Shown here in pieces: positions 54,401-61,546 of a stretch of 64,000 nucleotides of DNA; the first letter of the stretch is position 1; each line of letters starts with the position of its first letter. This stretch comes from Nautilus pompilius (Eukaryota; Mollusca; Cephalopoda; Nautilida; Nautilidae): NCBI GenBank assembly GCA_018389105.1, contig JACATO010001009.1, positions 1,284,501-1,348,500 on the forward strand, given 5' to 3'. The translations under genes and the position numbers were made by a program. The notes beneath the pieces are model-generated. The model had not been told where the DNA came from and ran no database searches. It saw nothing but the letters and a program-made list of their open reading frames with translations.

Positions 54401-57400
54401 TGTTCCTTTTGCTTTTAAATTTAACACACAAATATGATGACTTAAGTATAATAGTTGACTTGTGTAGTTCACAGAGAGATGCCGTAGTAGAATTTCTGCT
54501 GGAGAATGGAGCAGATGCACATACTAAATTTCCAGATGGAAACTTGTAAGTTGCAGTTACACTTTCATTTTTTTGATGAAACTAAAAGCTTCTTGTTTGT
54601 TGACACACTGAAGTCAAATCACATTTATGCTGCTCTCCTTATGGGCCCTGTTGCTGAATTCTTCGTATCTGCTAATGTATAACCCCTGATATTATGATTG
54701 TACATTATTTCTATAGTAATGTTTAGTTCAAGGTTTCTAGGGGAAGTAAAATATTGCTTTAAATTTATATATACCACTATCACTATGCTATATATTTGGT
54801 GATAGTTTTATTCCATTTATTCACAATTTTTGTGGCTAAAAATATTTTCTGCAATATTGTTCATTTTCATTGTCCACTTGCTCAAAGCCTTAATTATTCT
54901 GAAACATTTCTTAAAAGATTAAAATTCACTATGTTAAGTGTGTGCAGTCTATAAAATTTAATTTTAATTTGTTTCCTGAATAGTATATTTAGTAAAATAT
55001 AAAACTATATATGTTATGGTATTGATTACTTTGTTTTCTTTAAAGTAATATGCTAGCAGTGACTTGCCATTACCATTGGGTGAATTAGTTCTAAATGTCA
55101 CCACCAGTACTGAATAAACTTTGTGGTATTCTATGCACTCGCAAAAATTGTATTAGCATTCAGTTTAAGGTTCACTGAAAATTAAGCTGCATCATTACGA
55201 CTGGGATATAATGTTTAAAAAATGCTCCAAACTCTTTAATAAAGAATCTGTTTATAATCTTATATAAACACACACACACACATACATAACATGAATGTAC
55301 GGGGTGATCAGAAAGTAACTATGCACTGGAGTGTATTTGTAATCATTTTTTATCCTCCTCCTTGTGCTTTGTTGTTTTGTACTGTAGTTCCCAAAATGAC
55401 CAACAGGTATTGGCAGTAAATTTTCAAAAGTGAAACGTGATTTTTGTGATTGTAATTTTTGTGTTATAGTTCCTTCAATCACCAAACAAATCTTTCTCAT
55501 TGAGAAAGTGTATGCGAATAACAGTAAATACACCACAAGAGTTCAAAATGAGTTCGTACAAGAATTTCCTGATGCAAAGCTTCTGAACAGAAACACTGTA
55601 AGGGCATTGATTAGCAAATTTGAAGATACTGGTTCAGTTGAGGACTATCAATGATCAGGTCGGCCAAAAGTGTTGGACGAGGAGAAGCTGTCAAAAATTT
55701 CAGATGCAATACTTCAGAGCCCTTCAAAATCGCTGCGCTGACTTTCCCAACAAGCAAATGTTTCATATGGGAGCGCGTATACTGCTCTAAAGGAGTTAAA
55801 TTTTTACCAATATAAAGTGCAGGTTGTGCACGAATTGAAAGCTGCAGATCACAGTAAGTGAGTTTAATATTGCAACTGGTTTAAGAATTTTACTGATGTA
55901 GATGGCGATGACATATTGGATACAAATTTTTTTTTGATGGATGCTGGATTCATCTTTCTGGATATGCTAATAGCCAGAACACCAGAATTTGGTCTACTTC
56001 TAACCCACATGAACTGTTTGAGAAACCGCTTCATCAGTATATGGGTGGCTATATCAAGGAAACACATTATTGGGCCTATATTTTTTGAAAAACCATCAAT
56101 TCAGAGCATTATTCTAATGACATACTGTATCCTTTTATTGGTAAGTTAGACGAAGAAGAGATCGATGATGCCTACTTCCAGCAGGACGGAGCCACCACTC
56201 ACACATCTGCTCAAGTGATGAAACTGCTGGAAGAAGCGTTCGGTGATCGGCTGATATCAAAAGGAGTTTTGCCTGCACACTCTCCTGACATGCTCCTTGA
56301 CTTTTACCTGTGGGGGAAAGCGGAGGTCTTTGAAAATAATCCACATTCCATCAATGAATGGAAGCAAAATGTCATCAATTTCATTAGAGGAACAACGTCT
56401 GAAGAATTTAAACCGTTTTTGAGAATATGAAAAAATGTGGAAAAATGTTTAAATGTAAGTGGGGCTCATTTTCAGCATTTATTGTAATACTTTACTGTGA
56501 GAGTTAATGTACTTTTTGATCACCCTGTAGTTACTTTTGAATATTCAAAATAACTATTTCCACAATCTCTTAATTTAATTTGGCTTTAAAAAGTGCACAC
56601 TTACAGATATTAATGAAAGGTTAAAAAAACACAACATGCTGATGATGATTAGTTTTTCTGTCAGCTGATTTTACCAGGTTTGTTGCGATTAGTTCAGGAT
56701 GCATGACTAAGTTCATTGTCTTTCTACAGCCCGCTCCACTATGCAGCTTGCTTGGAAAGTTCCCAGCTCTTAGACCTACTCCTGCAACACGGTGCATATA
56801 TTGATGCTGAGAATGCAGACAGATGCACTCCACTGTTCTGTGCCGTCACGTCTCACAACATACCTGCCGCCTCACTACTGATCAGCAGGGGAGCAAGCAT
56901 CATACAGAAGAATGCACAAGGTTTGCTGAATATAAAGTTACTATTTCTGCACAGTAGATTTCTAAGAGTTGTTAGAAAATAAGTAGTTATTCTCCAAGAA
57001 ATGGGGAGCCAAAAAAATATTTCACACCTTGTTGTGTGTACGTTCTCTGGTTTGCACCTGCATAACTTCCAAAAACTGATGAATTCCAATTTCCTTCCTT
57101 TTTTATTCAAGGTTAATTTAACAGCTAATAAGATTATTTACTGCTGGAGTGTAAGTAAAGGTTCCTGCCTCTCATGTTAGCGATGCAGTTTGAAGTCTGA
57201 ATACCTGTCTAAAGGACATCCTCTATCGATAGGATCAAATCAGGAAACAAGAACGAATTCCCTTTTTTTACATTCTTTGCTAGAATTCAGAGGATGTGGT
57301 CCCTCCCCCCACATTGGTAATACATGAATTCTAGCAGTGGGCAATAAAGTTCATTGTCTTATCAAGGATGTTTGCAGCAGGGAGGTGACAAGTCTTCCTA

Positions 57401-59459
57401 GAACATCCCAAATATGCTGGCCATATTATACAGGTAAACATTTTGGTCTTGAAGATGTAGGTTGGTTACATGTGCCCTCCCTGTGTGGATGAGTATTATT
57501 GTCCATTGAGATAAAGTTATCTACATATGGGCTGAATCTCATTGCAAACAGGCATCTCCATGAAACTCACTCATGTCTATACATGCACACAATGAAATTC
57601 CTGCCCAGGTTATCACATCATCATAGTGATCCCTTTTCATTTTCTCTCCAGATGAGTACATTAAAGGCTAAATCTTTCCTCAGAGAATATGGCTCCAGTC
57701 AAGTGGTGTACAAGTGATGTGTTCTTGCCACCAGGTCAAGGAAATACAAACCTATTTCATGCAGCTTCCTGCATATGGCTGAAACTGATACCAACCTCCC
57801 TGTGGATGCAGAGAGATCAGAAGCAAGTTGGGTCAGTGCTGAAGTCCTGATGAAGTGATCATCTACTAGAGTTGTGACACATGATCAATCTTAAACTGCT
57901 CTTCAGACAATATCTCCCCGCATTTGAAATTGTCTCCATAGCCAATAAAATCTACATTTCTGATCACATTTAGCTATTCCAGCACCTGGATCCACGTCTA
58001 TCCAGCATCTATCCTACCTGTCAAGCCAAAATAGATACAGATACAACCTCCTTTAAAATATTTTTACAGCAAACCTAATTTAAATGTTTGTTTGTTAGAT
58101 CTGGAGAGTTTGTGATGAACATCTGGTGAATAAAACTCTCTTAACTTTTGGAAACCACTGCAGTATGCAGACAAACATGATTTTTCTCTGGCAAATTAAC
58201 TGGATAATTTTAAAAACTAACATTTTGTTTGTTTCAGGTTTTAATCCCTTAGATCTCATACCAGATTACGATGAATGGATAAACTCTGGTTACTTCACTA
58301 AACAAATTCAGGCCACATTCAGAGGTAAGTAACATTTTTCAGTGTATAAGTCGATACTTTTTTCCTGCAAGGGCCTGACCAAATCATGATATCAGGAACA
58401 CGACCCTTAAGTACCAGGGGGAAATTTATGTATGATTGTGTACGTGTGGGTGCATGCTGACTCAGATTCAGTTACCTCCCTTTTATTTAGTGCATAGGGG
58501 GGCACAAGTATCTCAGATTCAGTTACCTCCCTTTTATTTACTGCATAGGGGGGCTTCAATTTGCCAAAGTTGAAAAAAAAATCATCAACCCTTACTTGAA
58601 AATTCCTGATATAGAGAAAAGGAAAGAGTATACTGCAGCTTTAATGGTGGAAATATAGCAGCAGAACGGCAATATGGCGTTAGTGAGAAATGTGTTCGTG
58701 ATTGGCAAAAAGCGAAGGATTCATTATGACAGACTGAAAAAAGCAAAAAATCAAACCGTGGTTGCAAAGCTGGATGGACCAATGTCGAAAATCAGCCTGA
58801 AGACTTTGTTTTGACACAACACTGTATTCTGTGGATAAATACAATCCAATTACAAATGAAAGCCCCAATAAATTGCCGAAGAGATTGGGATACCAAATTT
58901 TAAAGATCTGTCATGGTGTTTTTGTTTTGTGACAAGAAAATGACTCAGCATTCGACAACGCGCAAAAACTGTTAGCAGATTTTCAGGAAAAGCTTGAACA
59001 TTTTTGTAAGTTCATACAAAATGAGATTGAAGAGAGTGCCATTAACATAACCAATATAACAAATATGGACAGAGTTCCTCTAACATTCGATATACACCAC
59101 TGTTTATAACCTCGACAGAAATTTAATACCGTTATGATTGTACTATTGACTTGTATGTGAATGAAGGCTTGGAAAACAGGAGTATTGGCCTTTTCTACTT
59201 ATAATCCGAAAAACATTTTCTACTTGGGTTGCATATTTGTTTTACAGCTTATAATCTGAAACTTGCAAAAAACTTGGTTCAGGCCATTGGAAATAAAGTT
59301 AAGATGAGTGCTTCTCAGTGCCTAGAATCTGATGTCTTACCAAGACCGAAAAAGTACCAGGGAAGGTCAAGGTCTGCCTCCCACACACGGACATTTACCT
59401 CCCCATCATGGAAAGTCAACTGCAGTAGGTCGTATGATTTTATGAACTTTAGATCTTGA
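10090..59459 (+). CDS. Large tandem CH-like / ankyrin-repeat protein gene, 27 coding exons
   Basis: I built this by following splice sites and reading phase by hand. Exons: 10090-10259, 11132-11255, 12354-12464, 13508-13609, 14791-14928, 16276-16308, 16699-16793, 17286-17367, 18269-18358, 25363-25416, 26401-26497, 27089-27168, 34035-34139, 34566-34689, 40786-40862, 41066-41311, 44968-45078, 45508-45607, 48067-48187, 50568-50721, 52158-52319, 52885-53057, 53981-54061, 54477-54545, 56730-56920, 58238-58324, 59248-59459. They total 3,189 nt, exactly 1,063 codons with the stop, and phase is kept at every junction. Protein order: CH-like 1 (about residues 8-130), CH-like 2 (about 205-315), helical linker (315-415), possible ubiquitin-like segment (about 418-500), ankyrin repeats (about 555-965), basic tail. 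The sequence predicts a cytoplasmic scaffold, possibly cytoskeletal. Least certain are exons 10, 13, 23 and 24, whose splice sites are weak or ambiguous. I do not know an established gene name. Confidence 0.85.
10462..10609. repeat. Tandem repeat, four copies of 37 bp
   Basis: Four consecutive units of a T-rich 37-mer (ttttcttatttacctattta, then cactagaacttcaa) fill 148 bp. The first copy differs by one base (tatactag for cactag). It lies in the intron after coding exon 1. Confidence 0.95.
13508..13609 (+). CDS. Exon 4: linker between the CH-like domains, donor next to a MITE
   Basis: The acceptor tatttag is followed by [14 protein letters not shown] and then [15 protein letters not shown]. 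The exon is in phase with exon 3 (IPFK / WTPE) and exon 5. The donor CAA/GTTAGA is weak, and the Tigger-like MITE begins 11 nt further on. If the donor is skipped, the frame runs on into the MITE for 40 more codons before a stop. Confidence 0.65.
13621..14204. mobile_element. Tigger/pogo-type MITE, 584 bp, with TIRs and TA duplication
   Basis: The left end, cagttgtcccccggtattcg, matches the reverse complement of the right end, cattcgacccccgcgtaatc. TA flanks both ends (13619-13620 and 14205-14206). The 'CAGT.GTCCC.CGGTAT.CG' terminus is the type seen in Tigger elements. No transposase frame is present, so it is non-autonomous. It is inserted in the intron 11 nt downstream of the exon 4 donor. 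Confidence 0.85.
14791..18358 (+). CDS. Exons 5-9: second calponin-homology-like domain
   Basis: Exons 14791-14928, 16276-16308, 16699-16793, 17286-17367 and 18269-18358 encode [25 protein letters not shown] and [20 protein letters not shown]. These are followed by [38 protein letters not shown] and [19 protein letters not shown]. The 'D..DG..LCAL......P' helix, the 'N...A...A...' helix and the 'D..DLV....' then 'Y...F' pattern follow the second CH domain of actin-binding proteins. The 33-nt exon 16276-16308 is very short but in frame. Introns here are ordinary AT-rich GT-AG introns. Confidence 0.78.
19100..22000 (-). mobile_element. Decayed Ty3/Gypsy retrotransposon (gag to integrase)
   Basis: On the minus strand, reading from about 21950 downwards, pieces appear in the order expected for a Gypsy element. 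A gag-like stretch comes first ([11 protein letters not shown], then [19 protein letters not shown]). A nucleocapsid-like block with Cys residues follows ([21 protein letters not shown]). A protease-end motif ([12 protein letters not shown]) and reverse transcriptase pieces ([28 protein letters not shown]) come next. RNase H and integrase-region pieces end near 19100. Frames are broken by many stops and shifts, so it is not functional. I found no LTRs. It lies antisense in the 7-kb intron between exons 9 and 10. Confidence 0.8.
21913..22350 (+). mobile_element. tRNA-derived SINE
   Basis: The stretch from about 21917 resembles a tRNA head. An A-box-like segment (tgtagtggttagactacc) is followed about 35 nt later by a B-box-like gagtttgattctt. 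A non-tRNA body follows (cagcttggtttggcatg...). Related sequence occurs on the minus strand at 62750-62870. It is inserted just upstream of the decayed Gypsy gag. The 3' boundary is approximate. Confidence 0.6.
23640..24790 (+). mobile_element. Decayed hAT transposase (SCAND3/ZBED-like)
   Basis: Broken frames on the plus strand read as a transposase of the hAT superfamily that is common in animal genomes. Pieces in order are [45 protein letters not shown] (from 'LRHV.TRWLSL'), [14 protein letters not shown] and [14 protein letters not shown]-terminal dimerisation block follows near 24640-24740 (QPNQHRF and SVERVFS-like, LNRRN). Stops and frameshifts are frequent. It lies in sense orientation in the exon 9-10 intron. 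Confidence 0.7.
25363..27168 (+). CDS. Exons 10-12: helical linker of the ankyrin gene
   Basis: Exons 25363-25416, 26401-26497 and 27089-27168 encode [35 protein letters not shown] and [20 protein letters not shown], ending VQLIQRQ. The composition suggests amphipathic helices, possibly a coiled coil. Exons 11 and 12 have strong splice sites. Exon 10 is weaker: its frame is open upstream to beyond 25320, so the acceptor could be elsewhere, but 25363 keeps phase with exon 9. Confidence 0.6.
28600..30420 (-). mobile_element. Decayed Tigger1-like transposon, copy 1
   Basis: Reading down from about 30290 on the minus strand, an N-terminal CENP-B-type DNA-binding region appears ([48 protein letters not shown]). 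The DDE core follows near 29600 ([20 protein letters not shown]). Then [30 protein letters not shown] and the C-terminal [11 protein letters not shown] / [10 protein letters not shown]. Each matches the Tigger1 order known from animal genomes. Several frames and stops break it. A TIR-like end lies near 30395-30415. It is antisense to the host gene, in the 6.9-kb intron before exon 13. Confidence 0.85.
30450..31650 (-). mobile_element. Decayed L1-like reverse transcriptase fragment
   Basis: The minus strand gives [19 protein letters not shown] (compare 'D...AFD.V' of non-LTR reverse transcriptases). About 250 bp later comes [20 protein letters not shown] followed by DDIT, matching 'I.GI.I......ISQYADDT', with YADD degraded to YGDD near 30824-30841. 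Stops are common. An L1/Tx1-like clade is likely; the exact ends are not visible. Confidence 0.6.
31651..33972. other. Intronic sequence without a recognised feature
   Basis: This is part of the intron between exons 12 and 13. The short open frames on both strands have no recognisable motif. A long pyrimidine tract at 33925-33970 belongs to the upstream candidate acceptor (tag at 33970-33972). Confidence 0.4.
34035..41311 (+). CDS. Exons 13-16: possible ubiquitin-like/RA-like segment and start of the ankyrin region
   Basis: Exons 34035-34139, 34566-34689, 40786-40862 and 41066-41311 encode [40 protein letters not shown] and [18 protein letters not shown]. These continue as [40 protein letters not shown] and [17 protein letters not shown]. 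Alternating beta-strand and helix character at about residues 418-500 could be a ubiquitin-like or Ras-association-like fold, but I cannot name the domain. The last exon holds the first ankyrin motif ([12 protein letters not shown]). Exon 13 has two candidate acceptors (33973 and 34035); only 34035 keeps the frame. Confidence 0.7.
34756..35102. mobile_element. Short inverted-repeat element (Tigger-like MITE), ~345 bp
   Basis: The left end (agtagaaactcatttatctg at about 34757) matches the reverse complement of the right end (agaagaaactcacttatcca, at about 35080-35100). The interior has no intact frame. The ends resemble the 'GAAACTC..TTATC.GAC' termini of some Tigger elements. Boundaries are approximate, and no exact TA duplication was confirmed. 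Confidence 0.6.
35347..37454. repeat. Minisatellite A: 26 copies of an 80/82-bp unit
   Basis: The unit begins agatatgaataagagtgg and ends gaaactgtagcca. There are 14 copies of 82 bp (cagagagg) and 12 of 80 bp (cagagg), which account exactly for the 2,108 bp. Two more sites vary between copies: ggCgg/ggTgg and gaggatG/gaggatA. The three markers are largely linked and form a higher-order pattern. The array lies in the intron between exons 14 and 15. Confidence 0.97.
37470..38690 (-). mobile_element. Decayed Tigger transposon, copy 2, bracketed by minisatellites
   Basis: The minus strand reads [20 protein letters not shown] and then [20 protein letters not shown], the Tigger 'FNVDETGLYWKRM' DDE motif with the catalytic Asp changed. 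It continues [14 protein letters not shown] (from 'LLLDNAPGH', Asp changed to Tyr) and [19 protein letters not shown]. Both visible catalytic positions are altered, so it is dead. Minisatellite A ends 16 bp to its left and minisatellite B begins at its right end. Confidence 0.8.
38696..40241. repeat. Minisatellite B: ~29 copies of a 53-bp unit
   Basis: The unit begins aatgtagggggttatggtta, continues gtgctctggtgatatccact and ends aactgttctctcc. Copies differ at single sites (tggTga/tggCga, ctaac/caaac, ttaTgg/ttaGgg) and by small indels (one fewer G, extra ct). A distinctive pair of variants (ccactgactg...ccaaggtag) recurs exactly 212 bp apart (gactg at 39281 and 39493), i.e. four units. Some copies contain ggttagggttag, but it is not a telomere array. 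Confidence 0.97.
41066..56920 (+). CDS. Exons 16-25: ankyrin-repeat region
   Basis: About ten ankyrin motifs are recognisable. They include [36 protein letters not shown] then [13 protein letters not shown], and [20 protein letters not shown] then [10 protein letters not shown]. Further ones are [54 protein letters not shown] and [17 protein letters not shown]. The last two are [20 protein letters not shown] then HGAYIDAEN, and [20 protein letters not shown] then SRGASII. Several are divergent or interrupted by inserts (about residues 646-690 and 825-880). The loops make this a non-uniform stack; protein binding is the expected role. A candidate 18-nt microexon (47392-47409) could lengthen the first insert. 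Exon 23 (53981-54061) uses a donor that overlaps an in-frame TAA. Confidence 0.85.
42550..44060 (-). mobile_element. Decayed Tigger/Jerky-like transposon, copy 3, near full length
   Basis: From 44020 downwards on the minus strand: a psq-type HTH remnant ([20 protein letters not shown]), CANATGTHKL-type core pieces near 43500, and [10 protein letters not shown]. Then [60 protein letters not shown] and [10 protein letters not shown]. The end is [20 protein letters not shown] / QADI near 42554. The order and motifs match JRK/Tigger transposases. At least three frameshifts and several stops break it. It is antisense in the intron between exons 16 and 17. Confidence 0.85.
44270..44900 (-). mobile_element. 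Decayed Tc1-like transposase fragment
   Basis: The minus strand gives [19 protein letters not shown] (compare 'SDES.F.L...DGR..VWR') and, about 100 bp on, [15 protein letters not shown] (compare 'WP.QSPDLNPIE..W'). These are the second and third catalytic blocks of Tc1 transposases, in the right order. Stops interrupt them. Confidence 0.6.
45608..48066. other. 2.5-kb intron between exons 18 and 19
   Basis: AT-rich intron. I see no transposase or reverse transcriptase motif. The only feature of note is the candidate microexon at 47392-47409, listed separately. Confidence 0.5.
47392..47409 (+). other. Candidate 18-nt microexon
   Basis: The 18 nt gtaaggctacaagtgcag follow aatattag and precede a perfect GTAAGT donor. 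Inclusion between exons 18 and 19 keeps the frame (phase 1 in, phase 1 out) and adds six residues, GKATSA. The upstream pyrimidine tract is poor. The match of acceptor, phase and consensus donor is suggestive, not proof. Confidence 0.35.
49395..50030 (-). mobile_element. Decayed Tc1-like transposon
   Basis: From 50000 down on the minus strand: [39 protein letters not shown] and [11 protein letters not shown]. This is the paired-type DNA-binding region of a Tc1 transposase followed by its GRPR-like motif. C-terminal debris near 49650-49400 ([13 protein letters not shown]) corresponds to the catalytic core. It is heavily mutated and antisense in the exon 19-20 intron. Confidence 0.75.
50722..52157. 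other. 1.4-kb intron between exons 20 and 21
   Basis: AT-rich non-coding sequence. A weak tRNA-like head near 51395-51420 (tagtgtagtatagtggctag) could be another SINE remnant. Nothing else is recognised. Confidence 0.4.
53058..53980. other. Intron between exons 22 and 23
   Basis: No recognisable element. It ends in a good acceptor (tttgtttcctag, 53969-53980). Confidence 0.45.
55300..56527 (+). mobile_element. Mariner-like transposon, ~1.23 kb, both TIRs present
   Basis: The TIRs cggggtgatcagaaagta (from 55300) and the reverse of tactttttgatcaccctg (to 56527) match at most positions. TA flanks each side (55298-55299 and 56528-56529). The interior reads as one transposase with stops and shifts: [80 protein letters not shown] and [20 protein letters not shown], then [17 protein letters not shown] and a DFYLWG block. 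A helix-turn-helix and GRP motif precede the DDE-type core. The QQD Asp and the SPD Asp are 34 positions apart. It is inserted in sense in the exon 24-25 intron. Confidence 0.88.
56921..58237. other. Intron between exons 25 and 26
   Basis: 1.3 kb of non-coding DNA, slightly less AT-rich than its neighbours. No transposon motif is seen on either strand. It ends with the acceptor gtttcag at 58231-58237. Confidence 0.4.
58238..59459 (+). CDS. Exons 26-27: C-terminal tail and stop of the ankyrin gene
   Basis: Exon 58238-58324 encodes [19 protein letters not shown] and TKQIQATFR. Exon 59248-59459 encodes [20 protein letters not shown], then [20 protein letters not shown], a Ser/Arg-rich basic tail and TGA at 59457-59459. 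A candidate polyadenylation signal AATAAA lies near 59685, just before a mariner insertion. The intron between the two exons is almost filled by a pogo-like relic. Confidence 0.8.
58340..59225 (+). mobile_element. Decayed pogo/Tigger-like transposon in the last intron
   Basis: The plus strand reads [14 protein letters not shown] with QQNGNMAL-type pieces (compare 'KRKSYTA.FKL.VV.YAE..GNRAAER'). It continues [19 protein letters not shown] and debris equivalent to '[14 protein letters not shown]'. This is the DNA-binding half of a pogo-type transposase. End motifs (tataagtcgatac near 58345 and acttataatccgaaaa near 59199) look like degraded TIRs. Two 42-bp direct copies (58461 and 58512, period 51) lie inside. 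The catalytic half is missing or unrecognisable. Confidence 0.65.
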
Positions 59460-59715
59460 ATAACAACTACGTAGTAGCCATCATCTAAAATGCCATGTAC
59501 TTACAGCTTATTTAAAGAAATCTGTACTCTTTTCTTGTTGATCAGATTAAATTTTAATATTGCATCACTACATTCTGTTTGGATAATGGCATCTAAACCT
59601 GAGTAAATATTGATGGATTTTCTTAGTTTTGTATCGAGTATACTTATACCTATAAAGGATGATTTCGGAGGCAAACTCCTTAAAATAAAATAATTTTTCA
59701 GTTTTTCCTATTGTA

Positions 59716-60594
59716 CGAGGTCTGTCCAAACTTTTAAAACACCGGCGCAACTGCAGTGCTGTGTATCGGTGACCTTGATCTTCAGTCTAATAATAGCCAT
59801 CGGTCTACACGCACTGGAATGAATGTATGTTTAGTGCACTTGAACAAAGTGTTTGTGTGAAATTCTGTTTCAAATTGGGAAAAACTTTTACGGAGACTTT
59901 TCTAATGTTGCAACAGGCCTATGGGGAGGATTGTTTGAGCTGTACGCAATGTCACGAGTGGTGCCAGCGTTTCAAGTCAGGAAGAACATCCACCAAAGAC
60001 AATCCCAGATCTGGACGACCTCCCATTGATTGAGAGAGTGTGTGCTGTGATCCATGGAAATCGACACCTGACTGTCCGTGAACTTTCTGAAGAAGTAGGC
60101 AGCTGTAAAAGTTCGTTCCACATGATTATAAAAGAAAAATTGGACATGCATCGTGTAGCCACAGAATTTGTGCCGTGTCTGCTGACAGATGAACAAAAGG
60201 AGAACTGAGTCACAGTCAGTCAGGAGCTCTTTGATCATTTGAATGCTGATGAAAGCTTTCTGAAAAGCGACGAAACGTGGGTGTACGGCTACAATGTTGA
60301 AACAAAAAGGCAGTTGTCATCACGAGTTTTACTTGGATGTCCTGAGGCATGGAAAAACAAAACCTGGATGCTGCACAGTGACAGAGCATGAGACGACTCT
60401 CGACTCCCAGCTGCCCTACTTTCCTGATTTGGCCCATTGATTTCAGACGACAGAAGAGATCAAAGAAAATTCACTACAAGAACTGCGTACTATCCCTGAA
60501 AACGTGTTCCAGGAGCGGTGTATCAACAGTGGAGGAAACAAGTCTGATTAAATAGTAAGTATAGCCATAAATTTGTTTTTTTGGACAGACCTCG
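59716..60594 (+). mobile_element. Internally deleted mariner-like transposon between convergent genes
   Basis: TIRs cgaggtctgtccaaa (59716-59730) and tttggacagacctcg (60580-60594) are perfect 15-bp inverted repeats, with TA on both sides. Inside, ALEQSVCVKFCFKLGKTFTE, YGEDCLSCTQCHEWCQRFKS and DNPRSGRPPID are a mariner N-terminal HTH region. Then come NRHLTVRELSEEVGSCKSSF-type frames. The catalytic core is nearly absent, leaving a C-terminal trace (EEIKENSLQELRTIPENVFQ). At 879 bp it is shorter than a complete element of about 1.3 kb. Confidence 0.88.
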
Positions 60595-60719
60595 TATACA
60601 CTAATCCTGATCTTGATATAACAGTAGATCTAAAGCCTATTAACTAACTTAAAAATTCATCACATAGGTGATGCGCATAACCAAAGATACTCTAATTTCC
60701 TGATTAGCAGTAAACAAAA

Positions 60720-61546
60720 CTCTTTTTTTTTTTAAATCATTTTATTCCAAAACAGAAATTGAAATCGAACTGAATGCAGAGTAAATTCCAGCACATCAGT
60801 CGCCTGTTCCTTGTAGGATGTTCTGTAAATCTCAATATTAGAAATGATAAGGAAAACTTAGCCATTTCTACATAAAAGCAAACTGCTAACATTTAAAAAT
60901 TCTTCTAAACTACAGTACTGCAAGTACATTTTTAAGTTGATTTACTTTACTTTGGCTCTAGCAAAAACAATGGAAATTCTTAATTACCTCTGGTGCCAGA
61001 TGTGGAATGTATTACTGAGGGATCCCTTATTTAAAAAAAAAAAGGTTACGACTTTTAAGTAACTTTTATCATAGTTATGCTAATAATATTAACAAAGTAG
61101 ATTTATAGAAATCAGACTCCGCCCCACAAGTTAAAGTGAAATACTGAAAGAAAAACAAAGCATCATCCATGTTTAAAAATAATTTTAGAAACTACATCAA
61201 AGCAGATTAGGAGGTGAAATTATTTAATTATAATTTTAGTTCCCTACAAGTGGTGAATGAAATGAAAGAACCCTAAAGCTACTACGGTATGTCCAATATA
61301 CTTCATCAGTTTTTGCACTGTGCTTTCTTTTGGAACAGTCAGTACATGGATTGTTTGTTTCAAAGCTGTAATATATAAAAAAGTTTCTATTATAATTTGG
61401 TACTATTTGAATATCAAATTAATAATAGTTTTAAAAATGCATCAGATGGTTTAAAATTTCTTAGAATGGGATCTTGCCTTGTCACTGGGATCCATCCAGA
61501 ATGTCATCCTGCCATACATGGTAGTATTCAAACCCCATGTTAGTCC
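60720..61546 (-). other. Probable 3' UTR of the Api5-like gene
   Basis: This lies downstream of the minus-strand stop at 61547-61549. A minus-strand AATAAA (tttatt at about 60741) is a plausible polyadenylation signal. The two genes converge, about 1.2 kb apart in this reading, with the mariner between them. Confidence 0.5.
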
